Of a stretch of DNA of 64,000 nucleotides, positions 45,834 to 53,724 are shown in pieces (positions within the stretch are counted from its first letter, which is position 1; each line of letters begins with the position of its first letter). Below the pieces are notes generated by a model. The model made no database searches, had not been told where the DNA came from, and worked only from the letters and a program-made list of their open reading frames with translations. The DNA lies in NCBI RefSeq assembly GCF_032594935.1, contig NZ_CP118734.1:896001-960000 (forward strand), read 5' to 3'. A program made the position numbers and the translations under genes. This DNA is from Streptococcus sp. 29892 (GTDB lineage Bacteria > Bacillota > Bacilli > Lactobacillales > Streptococcaceae).

Positions 45834-46123
45834 AAAATCGGAGGAAATAACAATGGCAAACGCAAACGCATTAGGAATGGTAGAAACACGCGGCTTGGTT
45901 GGCGCAATCGAAGCAGCAGATGCAATGGTCAAAGCAGCAAACGTTACCCTTGTAGGTAAAGAACAAGTTGGTGGTGGTTTGGTGACTGTCTTGGTTCGTG
46001 GTGATGTTGGTGCGGTTAAAGCTGCGACAGATGCAGGTGCAGCAGCAGCAGAAAATGTTGGTGAATTAGTATCTGTACACGTCATTCCACGTCCACATTC
46101 AGAAGTAGAAGTAATTTTACCAA
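45540..46123 (+). repeat. Tandem duplication of the eutM coding sequence
   Basis: The segments starting at 45540 and 45853 (offset 313 bases) are almost the same for about 270 bases, with a few differences at codons 3-5 and near the 3' end (gttatccca against gtcattcca). Confidence 0.92.
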
Positions 46124-46128
46124 AATAG
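45853..46128 (+). CDS. eutM: BMC-H shell protein EutM/PduA type, copy 2
   Basis: A 91-residue near-identical copy of the preceding gene. Even silent sites agree over most of the length, so the duplication is recent or kept uniform by gene conversion. GGAGG precedes the ATG. Two copies may simply raise the dose of the main facet protein. Confidence 0.93.
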   Translation: MANANALGMVETRGLVGAIEAADAMVKAANVTLVGKEQVGGGLVTVLVRGDVGAVKAATDAGAAAAENVGELVSVHVIPRPHSEVEVILPK

Positions 46129-46140
46129 CGAATAAGTGTA

Positions 46141-46178
46141 CTGGCTACCTAGATGTGTAAAAGGATTTGGGTAGCCAG
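46141..46178 (+). other. Strong hairpin after the eutM pair
   Basis: CTGGCTACC (46141-46149) pairs perfectly with GGTAGCCAG (46170-46178). It is followed by TTGATTAAAAAA, not a T run, so it is more likely an RNA-stability or partial-attenuation element that keeps shell mRNA high relative to downstream genes. Confidence 0.55.
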
Positions 46179-46210
46179 TTGATTAAAAAATCGTTAAAGG
46201 ATGTGAGTGT

Positions 46211-46855
46211 ATGTCGGTTTTTACAGAAGTAAAGATTAGAAAGCTGCTCAAGGAGCTTTCTATTGCTGACGGAGGAGTTTTCCAGTTAGGTGAACATGAA
46301 AAACTGACTCCATCAGCAAGAAGTTACTTGAATGACCATCATATTCGAGTGGTCCAAACGCGTTCCAATAATCAGCAACTTACGACATCTCCACAAGCGA
46401 TACATCAAAAAGTAACTACTTTAGAAGATTCAGCAATCTATCCAATATTGTTTCGTCTGACGACACTTTATCCACATTTTCTTAAAAGTAAACGTGAACT
46501 CTATCTTTCATTCGAACAATCAAAATTTGAGAAAGTTAGCAAAGTATTGACAATGATTGAAGGTATGGTATCTGGTCAGATACTGGATGAACTTCACGAT
46601 TATGATGAACTATTCCCGTCGGTGACAGAACTAGAAGAATATAGTCAGCAAAGGGAACTGGATTTTACAAAGCTTTCCTTAACCTGTGCTGTAACTAACT
46701 GGAAACTAGCTCTGTACGAAACTTACATAGCCTTAGCTACGCTTGAACAGGAGCTATCGCTGATAGGTTCTCGAGAAAATGATGTATATTTGGCTAAGCT
46801 AACTCATTTATTGCATTCTACTCAGATTTTCCTATGGATGACAATGGATGAGTGA
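46211..46855 (+). CDS. eutT: EutT-like cobalamin adenosyltransferase
   Basis: A 214-residue protein. The N-terminus (FTEVKIRKLL.. and LTPSARSYLNDHHIRV) and the helical core (HFLKSKRELYLSFEQSKFEK) resemble EutT. It lacks the Cys-rich metal motif (HX11CCXXC) seen in the enterobacterial enzyme. If active it would be the third corrinoid adenosyltransferase here, acting in or near the compartment. AAAGGATG precedes the ATG. The call rests on patterns and position. Confidence 0.65.
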   Translation: MSVFTEVKIRKLLKELSIADGGVFQLGEHEKLTPSARSYLNDHHIRVVQTRSNNQQLTTSPQAIHQKVTTLEDSAIYPILFRLTTLYPHFLKSKRELYLSFEQSKFEKVSKVLTMIEGMVSGQILDELHDYDELFPSVTELEEYSQQRELDFTKLSLTCAVTNWKLALYETYIALATLEQELSLIGSRENDVYLAKLTHLLHSTQIFLWMTMDE

Positions 46856-46874
46856 AAGGTAAGGTGTGATTAGA

Positions 46875-47504
46875 ATGGAAATAAAAGAGCTAATTGATAA
46901 GATTGCTACAAGAGTTCAGGATGAATTAGAAGGAAGTTTTGAAATTGAGGCGAGTGGACGCCATATCCACCTTTCTCAAGAAGATTTAGAAACCTTATTT
47001 GGAAAAGATTATTCTCTAACCAAAGCTAAAGATTTATCCCAACCTGGACAATTTGCTTGTAAAGAACGTTTGACAATTTTAGGTCCAAAAGGTTCCTTCC
47101 AAAATGTGGTGATACTCGGTCCTGTTCGTGGTGCTACACAAGTTGAAGTATCGTTGACAGATTGCTTGAAGCTAGGTGTCAATGCTCCTATTCGAGAGAG
47201 CGGACAGATTGAGGATACTCCAGGAATTGTCTTGATAAATGGAAGTAAGGTAGTATCTCTGGATAAGGGATTGATTGTTGCTAAACGTCATATTCATATG
47301 ACCCCAGAAGATGCTGCTAAAGCTAATGTAGTGAATAAGGAAATTGTGCAAGTACAAGTAGGGGGAGAAAGAGGGCTGATTTTTGATGATGTAGTCATCC
47401 GAGTTCACCCTAAGTTTGCAACTTATATGCACATTGACTATGATGAAGCCAATGCTTGTGGATATAAAAAAGGAATGCGTGGTCGCATTATCAAAAAAGG
47501 ATAG
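46875..47504 (+). CDS. pduL: Phosphate propanoyl/acetyltransferase
   Basis: About 209 residues. ASGRHIHLSQEDLETLFG and KRHIHMTPEDAAK are the two metal-binding His motifs of PduL. The N-terminal helix MEIKELIDKIATRVQDEL resembles a targeting peptide. It converts acyl-CoA to acyl phosphate and recycles CoA. I favour ATG 46875; GTG 46866 touches the ribosome site. Confidence 0.9.
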   Translation: MEIKELIDKIATRVQDELEGSFEIEASGRHIHLSQEDLETLFGKDYSLTKAKDLSQPGQFACKERLTILGPKGSFQNVVILGPVRGATQVEVSLTDCLKLGVNAPIRESGQIEDTPGIVLINGSKVVSLDKGLIVAKRHIHMTPEDAAKANVVNKEIVQVQVGGERGLIFDDVVIRVHPKFATYMHIDYDEANACGYKKGMRGRIIKKG

Positions 47505-47527
47505 AGATGGTTTAGAAAGGATTAAAA

Positions 47528-48148
47528 ATGGATAACTTAGAATTTTTAGTTCAAGAGATTACCAATCGCCTTCTAGACCGTCTGAATAGTAGTTCCCATC
47601 AAATCAGTCTGTATCTTATCGGTGATAAATCAGTAGGCGGTTTCTTAGATGGAGAGTATCGTATTGTAGAAGGTATTGATGAGGCAGAGCATATCATTGC
47701 AAATGGTTTGCCCTTAGAGTCCCTCTTGCGAATTGCTCAGCTTTGTCCCAATAGTTTAGAGGAGATGGAAGTTGTTACTAGTTTGTTAGCAGGTAGAAAG
47801 GTCTTGGTTTCAAAGGAATCATTTGCCATAGACTGCTATAGACAGTCAGCTAAGAACTTACTCTTCCAAGAACTACTTCAAAGAAAATTGAAACTGGAGC
47901 AATATGGTGTGCAGTTTTACTCACAGAAAGACTTGCCAGCCTTATTGAAACAAGAACATATGGAGGTTCAATCCACTCATCAAACTCCTGAGAAAAATGT
48001 TTCAAAGAAGGTCAAACTCATTACAGAATCTAGGCTGAGAGCTTTAGAATTGGAAGATGATGGAGTATTTCATGTTGAAAAGGGAACCATTATAACAGCC
48101 TTGGCGCGCGACTATCTAAATCGTCGTAGAATAACAATCATAGAATAA
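47528..48148 (+). CDS. BMC-associated protein of unknown function
   Basis: A 206-residue protein resembling the ethanolamine-locus hypothetical family of Firmicutes. The N-terminal helix NLEFLVQEITNRLLDRL looks like a targeting peptide. The C-terminal 45 residues (ITESRLRALELEDDGVFHVE, then TALARDYLNRRRI) resemble the N-terminus of EutT-like and EutQ-like proteins (LTPSARxYL), as in the gene at 46211. No catalytic residues are recognised. Confidence 0.65.
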   Translation: MDNLEFLVQEITNRLLDRLNSSSHQISLYLIGDKSVGGFLDGEYRIVEGIDEAEHIIANGLPLESLLRIAQLCPNSLEEMEVVTSLLAGRKVLVSKESFAIDCYRQSAKNLLFQELLQRKLKLEQYGVQFYSQKDLPALLKQEHMEVQSTHQTPEKNVSKKVKLITESRLRALELEDDGVFHVEKGTIITALARDYLNRRRITIIE

Positions 48149-48161
48149 AAGGAGAGAGAGT

Positions 48162-48440
48162 ATGTTTGTTGGAACAGTAAAAGGGAGTCTTTGGGCTACT
48201 AGAAAAGATGAGAACTTAAATGGATTGAAGTTTTTAGTGGTCGAGCGCCAACTAAATGAACAACAAACAGATCCATCTTTGGTTGTTGTCGCAGATTGCA
48301 TCGGTGCTGGGGAAGGTGATCAGGTAATGGTGACTACAGGCAGTGCAGCTAGAGTTAGCTTGAATAGAGAAAATGTTCCTGTTGATATGGTCGTTGTCGC
48401 AATTATCGACAAAGTTGAGTACACAGCTGATGCAGAATAA
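48162..48440 (+). CDS. eutN: BMC-P pentameric vertex protein
   Basis: A 92-residue EutN/PduN/CcmL protein: MFVGTVKGSLWATRKDENL at the N-terminus and VVADCIGAGEGDQVMVTTGSAAR. It caps shell vertices. It is the only vertex gene in the window, which argues for one compartment type. AAAGGAGAG precedes the ATG. Confidence 0.93.
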   Translation: MFVGTVKGSLWATRKDENLNGLKFLVVERQLNEQQTDPSLVVVADCIGAGEGDQVMVTTGSAARVSLNRENVPVDMVVVAIIDKVEYTADAE

Positions 48441-48467
48441 ATTCACTAGAAAGTGAGAAGGGGAATT

Positions 48468-49565
48468 ATGAGTATAAATGAAATCATCATCTACATCATG
48501 GTCCTATTTATGTTGGCCGGTGCAGTTGATAAATGTATCGGAGGGAAATTAGGACTTAGTGAAAAATTTGAGGAAGGTATCATGGCCATGGGGGCTTTGG
48601 CACTTTCGATGGCCGGTATTATGGTTGTTGCACCATTATTAGCGGATATTCTCAAACCAATTATTGTCCCACTATATGGCATGGTTGGAGCAGACCCATC
48701 TATTTTTGCTACAACGTTCATTGCTAACGATATGGGTGGAGCACCATTAGCTCTTAGTCTAGCTGATGATCCAGTAGTTGGAAACTTTGCTGCCTATGTA
48801 TTAGGTTCTATGATGGGGCCAACTATCGTATTTACTATCCCAGTTGCCTTGGGAATCATCGAGAAAGATGATCGTCCACTATTAGCTAGGGGTATTTTAT
48901 ACGGCTTAGTGACAGTTCCGGTGGGTTGTTTAGTTGGAGGATTCTTGGTTCCAGGCTTATCTGCAGGAACATTAATGATTAACCTCATTCCAATAGTGAT
49001 TGTTTCTGCATTGATTTTTGTCGGTCTATTATTAGCACCAAATGGAATGATAAAAGGATTTGAGATTTTTGGTCATATCATTGTAGTGATTGCAACTCTC
49101 GGTTTGGCCTTTGGTGCAGCACAGCTATTGACAGGCAATGAATGGTTAAATAGCCTTTATCCGAGTGGAGCTGAAACTCTTATGGAAGCCTTTGGTGTAG
49201 TTGGTTCCATTGCAGTGACCTTAGCAGGAGCCTTTGGTTTAGTAGCTATCTTTACAAAGGTTGCCAACAAACCACTCTCAGCAATTGGTAAATCTCTTGG
49301 TATGAATGAAGTCGGTGCAGCAGGTCTAGTCGCATCTTTGGCCAACAATATTGCCATGTTCCAAATGATGAAAGACATGGACAAACGAGGTAAGATTATT
49401 AACGTTGCCTTTGCTGTATCAGCATCATTTGTTATCGGCGATCACTTGGGCTTCACAGCAGGTCAAAATCCAGATATGATTCTTCCGATGATGGTCGGAA
49501 AATTGGTTGGTGGTGTAACAGCAGTCCTACTTGCTTTTGTGCTCACTAAAAAAGAAGCTGAGTAG
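48468..49565 (+). CDS. eutH: Ethanolamine permease
   Basis: About 365 residues, highly hydrophobic, with about ten or eleven membrane helices. FIANDMGGAPLALSLA and FGVVGSIAVTLAGAFGLVA are typical of EutH. It takes up ethanolamine, mainly at low pH in known cases. The start at ATG 48468 follows AAGGGG. Confidence 0.92.
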   Translation: MSINEIIIYIMVLFMLAGAVDKCIGGKLGLSEKFEEGIMAMGALALSMAGIMVVAPLLADILKPIIVPLYGMVGADPSIFATTFIANDMGGAPLALSLADDPVVGNFAAYVLGSMMGPTIVFTIPVALGIIEKDDRPLLARGILYGLVTVPVGCLVGGFLVPGLSAGTLMINLIPIVIVSALIFVGLLLAPNGMIKGFEIFGHIIVVIATLGLAFGAAQLLTGNEWLNSLYPSGAETLMEAFGVVGSIAVTLAGAFGLVAIFTKVANKPLSAIGKSLGMNEVGAAGLVASLANNIAMFQMMKDMDKRGKIINVAFAVSASFVIGDHLGFTAGQNPDMILPMMVGKLVGGVTAVLLAFVLTKKEAE

Positions 49566-49576
49566 AGGAGGACTTT

Positions 49577-50029
49577 ATGAGTGACATCAATCGTAGCCAG
49601 ATAGAAGAACTGGTTAGAAAAATTTTATTAGAAAGTTTTGTAGCTGGAGATGCCTTTAAAAAGTCTAGTTCGACAGGTATTATTTCACTAAGCCTGCCTC
49701 ATATTGAGGTTAGACCTGAGGATCGTTTAGACACAGGCAATAGCAAGGATGTGGTCTATACCCGTGACCTCCTAACTTTGGAAGAAAGTCCTCGTCTGGG
49801 ACTTGGCTTAATGACAATGGAAAAAACAACATTCCCATGGCATCTTGACTATGATGAAGTGGATTATGTCATTGAAGGACAATTGGATATTATTACTGGC
49901 AATGAGGTGATGACCGCGGGTCCTGGTGAAATTCTCTTTATTCCTAAGGGAAGTGATATTCAATTTTCTGTCAAAGATATGGCAAGGTTTATCTATGTAA
50001 CCTATCCTGCGGATTGGCAAAATCAATAA
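49577..50029 (+). CDS. eutQ: EutQ-like cupin protein
   Basis: A 150-residue protein. The N-terminal helix SQIEELVRKILLESF looks like a targeting peptide, and a cupin barrel follows (FPWHLDYDEVDYVIEGQLDI, GPGEILFIPKGSDIQF). EutQ of Salmonella has reported acetate kinase activity. It closes the eut part of the run. Confidence 0.85.
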   Translation: MSDINRSQIEELVRKILLESFVAGDAFKKSSSTGIISLSLPHIEVRPEDRLDTGNSKDVVYTRDLLTLEESPRLGLGLMTMEKTTFPWHLDYDEVDYVIEGQLDIITGNEVMTAGPGEILFIPKGSDIQFSVKDMARFIYVTYPADWQNQ

Positions 50030-50046
50030 AAATTTTTAAAACAAAA

Positions 50047-50060
50047 TGTAAGCGTTATCG
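50047..50060 (+). promoter_or_regulatory. Candidate cre site before pduB
   Basis: TGTAAGCGTTATCG fits the CcpA consensus TGWNANCGNTNWCA except for the last base. It lies between eutQ and pduB with no clear promoter beside it, so it could act as a roadblock. Part of it overlaps a small hairpin ATCGC-ATTAG-GCGAT. Confidence 0.45.
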
Positions 50061-50105
50061 CATTAGGCGATGTAAATGAAAACAAAAAAATAGAGGAAGA
50101 TTATT

Positions 50106-50807
50106 ATGGCAAACAAATGTAATGTTACCGAATTTATTGGTTCAAACCCTATTGGTGATACTATTGGATTGGTGATTGCAAATGTCGATCAACAAGTACT
50201 CAGTGCGATGAAGTTGGAAAAATCTTACCGTTCACTTGGTGTGGTAGGTGCTCGTACTGGTGCTGGTCCTCACATTATGGCTGCAGATGAAGCAGTAAAA
50301 GCAACCAACACAGAAATTGTTAAAATTGAATTACCACGTGATACCAAAGGTGGTGCTGGTCACGGTAGCTTGATTATCTTTGGTGGTGATGATGTTTCAG
50401 ACGTGAAACGGGCGGTAGAAGTAACTCTTGGTGATATTGCTCGTACATTCGGTGATGTCTATGCCAATGAAGCAGGGCATATCGAATTGCAATATACTGC
50501 TCGTGCTAGCCATGCTTGTCAAGCGGCTTTCGGTGCAGAAGTTGGTCGTGCCTTTGGTCTCATTGTAGGTGCACCAGCAGCAATTGGTGTTGTAATGGCT
50601 GATACAGCTGTAAAAGCTGCAGATGTTGATGTAATCGGATATGCTTCTCCAGGAAATGGAACAAGTAATTCAAATGAAACCATTCTCTTCATCAGTGGTG
50701 ATTCTGGTGCTGTTCGTCAAGCTGTGATTTCTGCACGTGAAATCGGTAAAGAATTATTAGGTACGCTTGGTGATACTCCAGTTAACTCTCAACCTTCATA
50801 CATCTGA
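50106..50807 (+). CDS. pduB: BMC-T shell protein PduB
   Basis: A 233-residue tandem-BMC protein: EFIGSNPIGDTIGLVIANVD, GVVGARTGAGPHIMAADEA and IVGAPAAIGVVMADTA. In Salmonella, PduB joins the shell to the enzyme core. It is the only pdu-type shell gene in the pdu part; pduA, pduJ, pduK and pduT counterparts are missing here. Confidence 0.93.
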   Translation: MANKCNVTEFIGSNPIGDTIGLVIANVDQQVLSAMKLEKSYRSLGVVGARTGAGPHIMAADEAVKATNTEIVKIELPRDTKGGAGHGSLIIFGGDDVSDVKRAVEVTLGDIARTFGDVYANEAGHIELQYTARASHACQAAFGAEVGRAFGLIVGAPAAIGVVMADTAVKAADVDVIGYASPGNGTSNSNETILFISGDSGAVRQAVISAREIGKELLGTLGDTPVNSQPSYI

Positions 50808-50826
50808 TAGATAGGGAGAAAGAAAT

Positions 50827-52488
50827 ATGAAATCAAAACGTTTTGAGGCATTAAGTAACCGCCCAATCAACCAAGACGGATTTGTAACAGAGTGGGTTGA
50901 AGAAGGTCTTATTGCAATGGAAAGCCCCAACGATCCAAAACCAAGTATCAAAATTGTCAATGGTAAAGTGGTTGAATTGGATGGGAAGCCAAAAGAAGAA
51001 TTTGACTTGATTGATCAGTTTATTGCAAACTACGGTATTGATTTGGCTCATGCAGAAGAAGTAGTGAAGATGGACTCGAAAGAAATTGCCAATATGATTT
51101 TGACTCCTTCTGTACCTCGTTCTGAAATTGTTAAATTGACCAAGGCTATGACTCCAGCTAAAATTGTTGAAGTTGTCAGCCACATGAACGTAGTTGAAAT
51201 TATGATGGCTGTTCAGAAAATGCGTACCCGCAAACAGACAGCTACTCAATCACACGTTACTAACGTAAACGATAACCCTGTTCAAATTGCAGCGGATGCG
51301 GCAGAAGGTGCCCTTCGTGGATTTGCAGAGCAAGAAACAACAGTTGCGGTTGCTCGCTACGCCCCATTCAACGCCCTAGGGATTATGATTGGTTCTCAAG
51401 TTGGTCGTCCAGGCGTATTGACCCAATGTGCCCTGGAAGAAGCAACTGAGCTGGACCTTGGTATGAGAGGATTTACAGCCTACGCTGAAACCATTTCTGT
51501 TTATGGTACTGAAGATGTCTTTACAGACGGTGACGATACTCCGTGGTCTAAAGCCTTCTTGGCATCTGCCTATGCTTCTCGTGGTCTGAAGATGCGTTTC
51601 ACATCAGGTACTGGTGCCGAAGTGCAGATGGGGCAAGCAGAAGGCAAATCCATGCTCTATCTTGAAGCTCGTTGCTTGTATATTACAAAAGCAGCTGGTG
51701 TACAAGGTACCCAAAACGGTTCTGTATCTTGTATCGGTATTCCTGCGGCCGTTCCAAGTGGTATCCGTGCAGTCATTGCTGAAAACTTGATTGCTACCAT
51801 GCTTGACTTGGAATGTGCTTCTTCAAATGACCAAACCTTTACTCACTCAGACCTTCGTCGCTCTGTCCGCACCTTGATGCAATTGGCACCAGGTACAGAC
51901 TTTATTAACTCAGGTTACTCTTCTACACCAAACTACGACAATATGTTTGCTGGCTCTAACTGGGATGCAGAAGACTACGATGATTATAATATCTTGCAAC
52001 GTGACTTGCGTGTTGATGGTGGTTTGCGTCCAGCTCGCGAAGAGGAAGTTGTTCAAGTTCGCCGTAAAGCAGCCAAAGTTATGCAAGCCCTCTTCAAAGG
52101 TCTTGGTTTACCAGCTATTACAGATGAGGAAGTTGAAGCAGCTACCTACGCCCATGGTTCAAAAGATATGCCAGAGCGTGACAAGGTTGAAGACATCAAG
52201 GCAGCTGTTAATCTCTTAGAACGCGGTGTACAAGGCGTAGACCTCATTAAAGCCCTTGCCAATAATGGTTTCCCAGATGTTGCCAATGAGCTTGTAAATC
52301 TCTTCAAACAACGTGTTGCTGGAGATTTCTTGCAAACATCAGCAATCTTTGACCGCAATTGGAATGTTATCTCTGCAATCAACTCACCAAATGACTATGT
52401 CGGTGTCGGCACAGGTCACCGTCTGGTTGGAGAAGAGTGGGAAAAAGTGAAGAACATTCCAAATGCCATTGATCCACGTGATATCTAG
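50827..52488 (+). CDS. pduC: Propanediol dehydratase, large subunit
   Basis: A 553-residue TIM-barrel subunit beginning MKSKRFEALSNRPINQDGFV, with QIAADAAEGALRGFAEQE and CASSNDQTFTHSDLRRS, typical of B12-dependent diol/glycerol dehydratases. It converts 1,2-propanediol to propionaldehyde; glycerol is also possible. Its strong codon bias suggests high expression. Confidence 0.95.
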   Translation: MKSKRFEALSNRPINQDGFVTEWVEEGLIAMESPNDPKPSIKIVNGKVVELDGKPKEEFDLIDQFIANYGIDLAHAEEVVKMDSKEIANMILTPSVPRSEIVKLTKAMTPAKIVEVVSHMNVVEIMMAVQKMRTRKQTATQSHVTNVNDNPVQIAADAAEGALRGFAEQETTVAVARYAPFNALGIMIGSQVGRPGVLTQCALEEATELDLGMRGFTAYAETISVYGTEDVFTDGDDTPWSKAFLASAYASRGLKMRFTSGTGAEVQMGQAEGKSMLYLEARCLYITKAAGVQGTQNGSVSCIGIPAAVPSGIRAVIAENLIATMLDLECASSNDQTFTHSDLRRSVRTLMQLAPGTDFINSGYSSTPNYDNMFAGSNWDAEDYDDYNILQRDLRVDGGLRPAREEEVVQVRRKAAKVMQALFKGLGLPAITDEEVEAATYAHGSKDMPERDKVEDIKAAVNLLERGVQGVDLIKALANNGFPDVANELVNLFKQRVAGDFLQTSAIFDRNWNVISAINSPNDYVGVGTGHRLVGEEWEKVKNIPNAIDPRDI

Positions 52489-52500
52489 GAGGTAATCATT

Positions 52501-53166
52501 ATGACAACCATCAATGAGGACGTACTACGTTCCATTATTGCAGAAGTAATCAAGGAAGTTGGCCTGACAAATCCTACTCCTGCAACTCAAACTACTACAA
52601 CTACCAAGAAAGAAGTCCTGCCAGAAAAGGCTGTTGTTCGCACCATTGGCGTTGCCAAACCAAGTCAATCTGTTGATGAAGTGGTTATTGCAGTTGGTCC
52701 TGCTTTTGGCACACAACAAACCAAGACCATGGTTGATATCCCTCATACCGAAGTGTTACGACAAGTGATTGCAGGTATTGAAGAAGAAGGGCTGAAAGCG
52801 CGTGTTGTCAAGGTTTATCGCTCATCAGACGTTGCCTTTGTGGCAGTAGAAGGCGACCACCTATCTGGTTCAGGCATTTCAATCGGTATTCAGTCTAAGG
52901 GAACAACAGTTATTCACCAAAGAGATTTACCACCATTGAGTAACCTAGAACTCTTCCCACAAGCACCACTCTTGACAGCTGATACCTATCGTTTAATTGG
53001 TAAAAATGCTGCTAAATATGCCAAAGGTGAAACACCAAACCCAGTTCCAACCTTGAATGACCAAATGGCTCGTCCTAAGTACCAAGCCTATTCAGCCTTG
53101 CTTCATATCAAAGAAACCAAGCTTGTTGAAAAAGGTCGTCCAGCTGATGAAATTGAATTGATTTAA
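52501..53166 (+). CDS. pduD: Propanediol dehydratase, medium subunit
   Basis: A 221-residue subunit. The N-terminal helix [18 protein letters not shown] is the targeting peptide, then a Thr-rich linker, then the core with [17 protein letters not shown] and [20 protein letters not shown]. Confidence 0.95.
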   Translation: MTTINEDVLRSIIAEVIKEVGLTNPTPATQTTTTTKKEVLPEKAVVRTIGVAKPSQSVDEVVIAVGPAFGTQQTKTMVDIPHTEVLRQVIAGIEEEGLKARVVKVYRSSDVAFVAVEGDHLSGSGISIGIQSKGTTVIHQRDLPPLSNLELFPQAPLLTADTYRLIGKNAAKYAKGETPNPVPTLNDQMARPKYQAYSALLHIKETKLVEKGRPADEIELI

Positions 53167-53190
53167 GAAAATCTTCAAGGAGAAATCGAA

Positions 53191-53697
53191 ATGAGTGAAT
53201 CAGTAGAACTATTAGTAAGAAAAATCTTAGAAGAGATGAATGGACACGACAAACCTGTAACCAGTGGTCTACCAAAAGGTACAGAAGCTACTGCAGCAGA
53301 CTATCCGATTGCACAAAAACACCCAGACTGGATTGTTGTTGGTGATAACAAGAAATTTGAAGACATTACCTTGGAAAATATTGTCAATGGTAGTATCACT
53401 TCAAAAGACTTGCGGATTAAGCCAGAAATCCTCTTAAAACAAGGTGAAATCGCACGTAATGCAGGTCGTGAAGCTATCGAATACAATTTCTCACGCGCGG
53501 CAGAATTGACCAAGGTACCAGATGAACGTGTATTGGAAATCTATAATGCCCTTCGTCCGTACCGTTCTTCTAAGCAAGAACTATTAGACATCGCAAATGA
53601 ACTTGAAAATGTCTATGGCGCGAAAATCTGTTCAGGATTTGTCCGTGAAGCAGCAGAACACTATGAACGCCGTAAGAAACTAAAAGGTGATAACTAA
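53191..53697 (+). CDS. pduE: Propanediol dehydratase, small subunit
   Basis: A 168-residue subunit with N-terminal helix SVELLVRKILEEM, then DYPIAQKHPDWI and GREAIEYNFSRAAELTKVPD. AAGGAG precedes the ATG. Confidence 0.95.
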   Translation: MSESVELLVRKILEEMNGHDKPVTSGLPKGTEATAADYPIAQKHPDWIVVGDNKKFEDITLENIVNGSITSKDLRIKPEILLKQGEIARNAGREAIEYNFSRAAELTKVPDERVLEIYNALRPYRSSKQELLDIANELENVYGAKICSGFVREAAEHYERRKKLKGDN

Positions 53698-53724
53698 TCT
53701 GAAAATCGAAAGGAGGAAGAAGGA

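Noticed and set aside
45804..46085. Minus-strand frame opposite eutM copy 2
   Set aside because: Shadow of the Ala-rich shell gene; the plus-strand protein is a clear BMC domain.
45540..46123. eutM repeat as an assembly error
   Set aside because: The copies differ at codons 3-5, at several 3' bases and in their tails and flanks, so they are two real genes.
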